Positions 59,238 to 64,000 of a DNA stretch of 64,000 bases are shown one piece after another. The stretch spans positions 792,001 to 856,000 of the forward strand of contig OW051494.1 of NCBI GenBank assembly GCA_932521035.1, given 5' to 3'. The translations under genes were made by a program, and so were the position numbers. The first letter of the stretch is position 1. Each line of letters starts with the position of its first letter. This stretch comes from Oscheius dolichura. Its lineage: Eukaryota; Nematoda; Chromadorea; Rhabditida; Rhabditidae. The notes beneath the pieces are model-generated. The model was not told the origin of the DNA and did no database searches. It worked only from the letters and a program-made list of their open reading frames with translations.

Positions 59238-60823
59238 ATACCCGTTTCTCCCATTTTTTTTTCATTTTTTCTTTTTCTTCTTGCCTGTTGAATATTCCCA
59301 CGGGTTCCATCATAATATTAGATGACGGCAACAGCTGGATCTCGATTTTTTTGGCATTTTAACCCCTTTTCCAGTTCTTTTACTTGTTTCCTTGGGAACT
59401 ATCAGTTATCCACAGGGTCCTGGAGCGATTGCACCCCTTTAGATGCAAGAAAACAGAACAGATACTTCTGTAATCGCTTCAAGACCCTACAGTGTCGGAT
59501 GCCTGACAGTCCCCCCCCCCCCCTCATTTGTCTATATTTCTCGGTGCTTCCGATCTTCCCTATCCATGGCTTTATATCCGTGTCTCTCCCCGTTATTTTC
59601 AACCAAAGAGCAATCAAAACAAATGGCATTAATCAAAGAATATTGTGCAAAAAGAGCATTTGCCCCCCTCTTTCTTTTTCCCCTGTTCTACTTCTTCCAT
59701 AAGCATAACTAATAAAACAGATCAATATATTATTCTTTTTCTTCTACTTCACTCTATGATCCTACTGAAGGATACGGTAGCACGAACGCTACCAGAAGAA
59801 TCTATAGAACGGTTCAGAATCAGTCAACATCTTCGGACAATCAACTGTAAAATGAAAATGGAGAAATCAATGCGGGAAGGGAATAATCCAATTGGGCAAT
59901 TTCTCTGGTTGAATTCTAAAAGGGCGGCTGCCTCTCTGGGAAGTGAAATGAATAGAAAACAACTGAAAAACGGGCATTTTTGGACAGTGGAAATGGGCTC
60001 TAGATAGGGGTAGACTGTGGAACCGACCAAGGAGAGTCTTGGGAATGGAAAATTTAGAAAGGCGCCGTGGTTTTATGGCTGTTTTTGGTAGTAGGAAAGG
60101 TGCTGACGAGGTTGTACGGGTCCTAGGGAGTCCTACTATAGAAGCTATCGTATACCGAGTCGAGAAATGAGATTGGACGGGTTGTAGATGGAGAAAAGGC
60201 GTGGGGAAGACTGCGGAGACTATTGGGATCCTTTTTATTGGAGCATAATGCTACCGTATGCTTGTAGGAGTCGAAAATAATGGTAGAATACGGACTAGGA
60301 GCCATAAAACGCTCATAATAACATGAAGACCACGGCGCTTTCTCTGGGATCAGTTGTGGTGGACCCCAAGAGTCTCCCCCTATAAAGGGAGGCTTTATCT
60401 ACTGGGAAAAGTGTATCCAATCTGCTGAGGGACAGTTTTTGAGGTGAAAGGAGGAAAAGAAGGAAAAACAGAGCCCGTTTTCAGTGTTTCTTCTCTGGGG
60501 GAGACATTTCGGCCGAGATATCCACTTTCCCGGGTTCAATTTCCCTCTCCAGGCACGGTAACGCGAGTTTCCAGGTTTGAATCTTTCTTCCCGGCATAAA
60601 TTAGACTGTAAAATGTGGTCAAAAACAGTTTTAATCCTTTTCCGGCCCTTGAACTTCGCGTCGACATCATTTCGACGGGGTCCAGACCTGGCCAATCGGT
60701 GTATTCCGTCGGTTATCCGGTTATCGACGCGAATTGACAGAACCCCCTATATAAGGGCCCAGAATCCAGTCGGAGCTCATTCTCTGTCTTCGCCTTCTTC
60801 TCTGGCGGCTGGTATCAACTTTG
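59238..60823. other. spacer holding the second promoter module
   Basis: Contains the acy-1 3' region and a 13-C run at 59511-59523, flanked by the inverted pair GGTCCTGGAGCGATTGCA / GTAATCGCTTCAAGACCC (59417-59488). From about 59930 onward it is the duplicate of 23740-24618. No additional gene recognised. Confidence 0.6.
60748..60754 (+). promoter_or_regulatory. TATA box of the short-tailed L-domain receptor gene
   Basis: TATATAA 70 bp before the start codon, in the same context (CCCCCTATATAAGGGCCC) as at 24543. Confidence 0.6.
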
Positions 60824-63279
60824 ATGGATATTCATCGACTGCTGCTCTACATTATTTTCGGATGTGCTGCTACTTTTAGTCAAGTTGCTCCTGTTGGTCA
60901 GAAGCCGAAATGTCATGAATTTACTGGCACAGTTCCGATGACGAGTGCGACCATCTGTGATTCTACGGAGAAGACTTTGGGAAATGGATACAATCCCGTC
61001 ATCTTGGATTTCTCACAAAGTAAAAAAGAAGCATTTGAATTGCTGACAAAAGGTTTCAATAAGATTTCTGGAGCCTTTATAATGGATGGAAACGAACAAG
61101 TGGATACTGTAAACTTCGCATCTATTATTTATTTTGATGGATTCAATCTTGGTAAAGGTAGTCCTTTATTTATTATTTTTTTAACAGTCCAGTTTAGATT
61201 CCCTGTTTATCAGTATTCGGAACAATCCCAACTTGGAAAAGTTGACATGGGATAAGAATGTAAACCAGCTGCAAATCGGTAGCCTTGGAAAAGACTTGTA
61301 CATCTACATCTACAACAACCCGCAACTGGATGTGAAGTCCTTGGAAATTATCAAAAAGGCGCTTGAACATACAAGCATTAAACATGCTCTTCAAAGTCAG
61401 CCCAATGGTTGGTGGCTGCTGTTTCAAACGGTTTAATTCGTCTCATTTCAGAGTGTCGCTTCCAACATCCTATCAATTCTGGATCCTTCGAGACTCCTCC
61501 CGTTGACGTTTTGAAACATTGCAAGAACATCGAGGGTGATATGAAGATGGATGGCGGAAGTCTGGCGGGCCTCTCTCTGACTCTGGGCGACGGTGCTTGT
61601 TTGAGACTGATCGGTGTGGACATGACGGGTACAAGCATATCTCTTCGAAACGGCACGTTGTCACCAATCTGCAAGGACAATGTAACCAAGTCGGAGATCA
61701 AGAACAACAAGGGCTTGTGTGGCGATGACTTGGTCAAATTGGAGGCGGCCTTTTCGGATCCTACCGTAATCATCAAAGCCGATGTCTCTTGTGGTGCGTT
61801 GCCTTCTATTCCGCTTTCTGAACCGTTCCATCTTTAGCCACGACCTGCACGACTACTGCTCAAATTGGCAACAAGTTCGTTGTCTGCCAGACGATTGATA
61901 TGGCCGATGCCGACATAACTGCCTGGTTTACGGATCCGAGATTGGCTGAGAAAGCAGGAAGCCTGGAGGCGGCCTCCCACCGGCTGACCATCTCCAACAG
62001 ATATACCCGGGCTATTTCTCTTCCCCTGTTGAGAGAGGCTAAAGGTTCGACTTCTTTGGAATTAGAATATCTCGTTTAGATCTGAATATCACGCAGAATA
62101 GGTTCCTGGACCGGATTGATCTGCCCCGGCTGGAGAAGATTGGCCACCTGATGATCACGGACAACCATCTGTTGAGTGACATCTCCATGCCGAAGCTGGC
62201 CAGCATCGAGGAGCTCACGATTTTGGGGAATCAACCGCTGCTGACCCTGGACAAGATCAAGGGGCTGCCCTTCCCCCGCCGGTCGACGAAGGTCGTCTGT
62301 GTCACCCACTGGGATATTGTCATCTCCAGATTTGAGGATCTCCGTCTTTGTACCAATATTACAGGTTTTTTTTCTTATCTTTTTTAACAATAGAATATAT
62401 TTACAGGAATCCTGAGACTGAAGAATATCGGGGAGAAGTCGAACCCGAGCCACTTCCGGGTCAAGAAGGTCGACGGCTGTCTCCGGGTGGAGAACAACGA
62501 CAACCTGTGGGACTTGGACTTTCTCAACGAGACCGACTTCTCCGGCTGTGATGACCAGCACGTCTTCAAGAAGAACCGGCACATCTGTCCCAGGTGGTAC
62601 TCCTGGAATTCGAAGCCGCTACAAATCACCGGCTGGGATGTCTACGGCTGTGGTCAGTCTCCTTCTCTCTTTCTTCTCACTTTCCCGGTTCAGACAAGCG
62701 CTGTTGGGACCTGAAGGATGGACAGTGTACGACGTTCTACGGCGACCTGACCATCACGGACAAATTTGATCCGAAGCTCGTCCAGCGGCTGGAAGTCATC
62801 CGAGGACGCCTGATAATCAAGGACACGAGTCTGAAGAAGATTGAACTGCCCCGGCTCAACCTCATCTATGGCCGTAATGGTCAGTTTCTTGTCTCTTCTT
62901 CTCAACAATCCCTTGTTCAGCCCCTTTCCTGGTGGTCAAGAACAATTCCAAGCTGGAATCGGTGAGATTCCCGATCTTTATGAAGTATGTGACGAGAGGA
63001 CGAGCCACCGACCCACTGGTCACTTTGGAGGACAACCCCCGGCTCAGGAAGATGATCGACTTCTTGCCGATTCCCCTGCTCAGGACGTGTGGACAGCAGA
63101 AGAAGCCGGGAGGATGCTACTACGACGAGAAGGTCTACCGCCGCCCGAGGACGTCGACCTGGAGCAGCCTCGACATTGGAAATGTCGTCGTCGCCGTCGT
63201 CATGACCGTCACAATGACAGCCTTCATCGTCTTCTTCTGCTACAAAAACTACGTCAGCAATAAGAGCCACCGGGAATAA
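60824..63279 (+). CDS. receptor L-domain membrane protein with very short cytoplasmic tail
   Basis: Eight exons: 60824-61157, 61198-61407, 61452-61793, 61838-62044, 62080-62364, 62407-62652, 62694-62879 and 62921-63279; 722 residues. Every intron is phase 1 and 35-44 nt. Signal peptide MDIHRLLLYIIFGCAATF, then the same L-domain units as the gene at 24619. Exons 1-3 are about 95% identical to it, while exons 4-8 share only the pattern (for example IDLPRLEKIGHLMITDNH and IELPRLNLIYG). A single membrane span (VVVAVVMTVTMTAFIVFF, about 690-708) is followed by only about 12 residues, with no kinase or phosphatase domain. It could be a co-receptor or decoy for the phosphatase receptor, or an independent adhesion or ligand-binding protein; the sequence does not decide. 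The TAA stop is part of an AATAAA signal (63278-63283). Confidence 0.9.
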
Positions 63280-63409
63280 TAAACTTTGCTTGTTCTTGTT
63301 TTGTTCTTGTTTTGGTTACTGTAGTTCTTCTCTTGCTTTTCTCTTACTTCTTTCTGGCTATCAGTTGGCGGTATTCTTACCATTACCGGGCTGGCTATCG
63401 TCGGTGTAG

Positions 63410-63870
63410 CCATATTCTACCATTATTTTCGACTCCTACAAGCATACGGTAGCATTATGCTCCAATAAAAGGGATCCCAATAGTCTCCGCAGTCTTCCCC
63501 ACGCCTTTTCTCCATCTACAACCCGTCCAATCTCATTTCTCGGCTCGGTATACGGTAGCTCCTATAGTAGGCACTCCCTAGGACCCGTACAACCTCTTCA
63601 GCATCTTTCCTACTATCAAAAACAGCCATAAAACCACGGCGCCTTTCTAATTTCCCTTTGCTGAGGCTCTACGGAGGAAGACAGCCGCTTTTTTGGAATT
63701 CCACCCGAGAAATTTCTGCCCAGATTACAAGCAGGTGACGTGTTGAACCGGCTGAACCTGTTGAAATGGCTTCAAACAATAAATTTGGTCGAAGAAAAGC
63801 TTCAAGAGGTACTGTAGCCGGAATTCGTGTTCGTTCTCAGAGGAAAAAGGAAATTCTACAGTAATCCTCA
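63410..63870 (-). repeat. inverted copy of the receptor-gene upstream region
   Basis: Reading the minus strand reproduces about 23530-24090 and 60055-60295, for example CCATTATTTTCGACTCCTAC and ATACGGTAGCATTATGCTCC on plus. The short-tailed receptor gene is thus flanked by inverted repeats of about 240-280 bp. The copy lacks the TATA box and proximal promoter. Confidence 0.85.
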
Positions 63871-64000
63871 TAGAAACACAAGAAGACACCGGCAATGAAT
63901 AGAATTGATTCAATTCTTCCAACAAAAAGGACTAGAGGATATTTCAAGAAGAGAAAAGCTAGAGAAGAACTACAGTAACCAAAATAAGAACAAAACAAGA
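63871..64000. other. right-hand end of the window, nothing recognised
   Basis: About 130 bp of purine-rich spacer containing ACTACAGTAACC. No gene seen. Confidence 0.4.

Noticed and set aside
63410..63870. Possible third receptor gene on the minus strand
   Set aside because: The inverted upstream copy points to lower coordinates, where the 3' end of the second receptor lies, and it stops before the TATA box; no start codon or first exon follows.

Overview
The window reads as nematode nuclear DNA, most likely from Caenorhabditis or a close relative. The evidence is: four 5S rRNA genes of the Caenorhabditis type; very short (32-60 nt) introns with TTTCAG/TTTTAG acceptors; the motifs CTACAGTA and TACCGTAATC scattered through introns and spacers; and two readily recognised genes, emb-5 (SPT6) and acy-1 (AC9-type adenylyl cyclase), which as far as I recall are both on C. 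elegans chromosome III. All gene models were spliced by hand from splice signals and reading frame. Exon ends may be off by a base or two.

Layout. 1-1238 (-): 5' six exons of a seven-transmembrane receptor that runs off the left edge. 1.2-24.6 kb: a gene-poor stretch of foldback elements, four dispersed 5S rRNA genes in alternating orientation (10458+, 15389-, 16662+, 19913-), and a Kolobok-type DNA transposon (11845-14656, TTAA target duplication) whose THAP-finger transposase is short-introned and apparently frameshifted. 24.6-28.5 kb (+): a receptor L-domain ectodomain joined through one membrane span to an intact tyrosine phosphatase domain. 28.9-30.0 kb (+): a kelch protein. 31.5-32.5 kb (-): a PDZ protein. 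33.4-42.2 kb (-): a complete 25-exon emb-5. 42.2-48.0 kb: spacer with foldback elements. 48.0-59.2 kb (+): a complete 17-exon acy-1, with a secreted spherulin-4-like gene nested antisense in its sixth intron. 60.8-63.3 kb (+): a second L-domain receptor, a paralogue of the phosphatase receptor but with only a very short cytoplasmic tail.

The main point of interest is the receptor pair. The two genes share promoter, TATA box, signal peptide and first three exons at roughly 95% identity, then diverge abruptly. One ends in a phosphatase and the other in almost nothing. All ectodomain introns are phase 1, so the exons are interchangeable modules. This looks like a family that keeps its ligand-binding amino end uniform while swapping its output; an active receptor and a decoy is one reading.

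Several palindromic repeat families recur: A (about 190 bp, 4 copies), B (about 150 bp, 8 copies plus 2 fragments), D (about 130 bp, 3 copies), E (292 bp, 1 copy), a 16-nt GCCACAGTTAGACAGC motif often in hairpin pairs, and a large 630-bp inverted repeat at 22.2-22.9 kb. Copies of A and B sit inside emb-5 and acy-1 introns.
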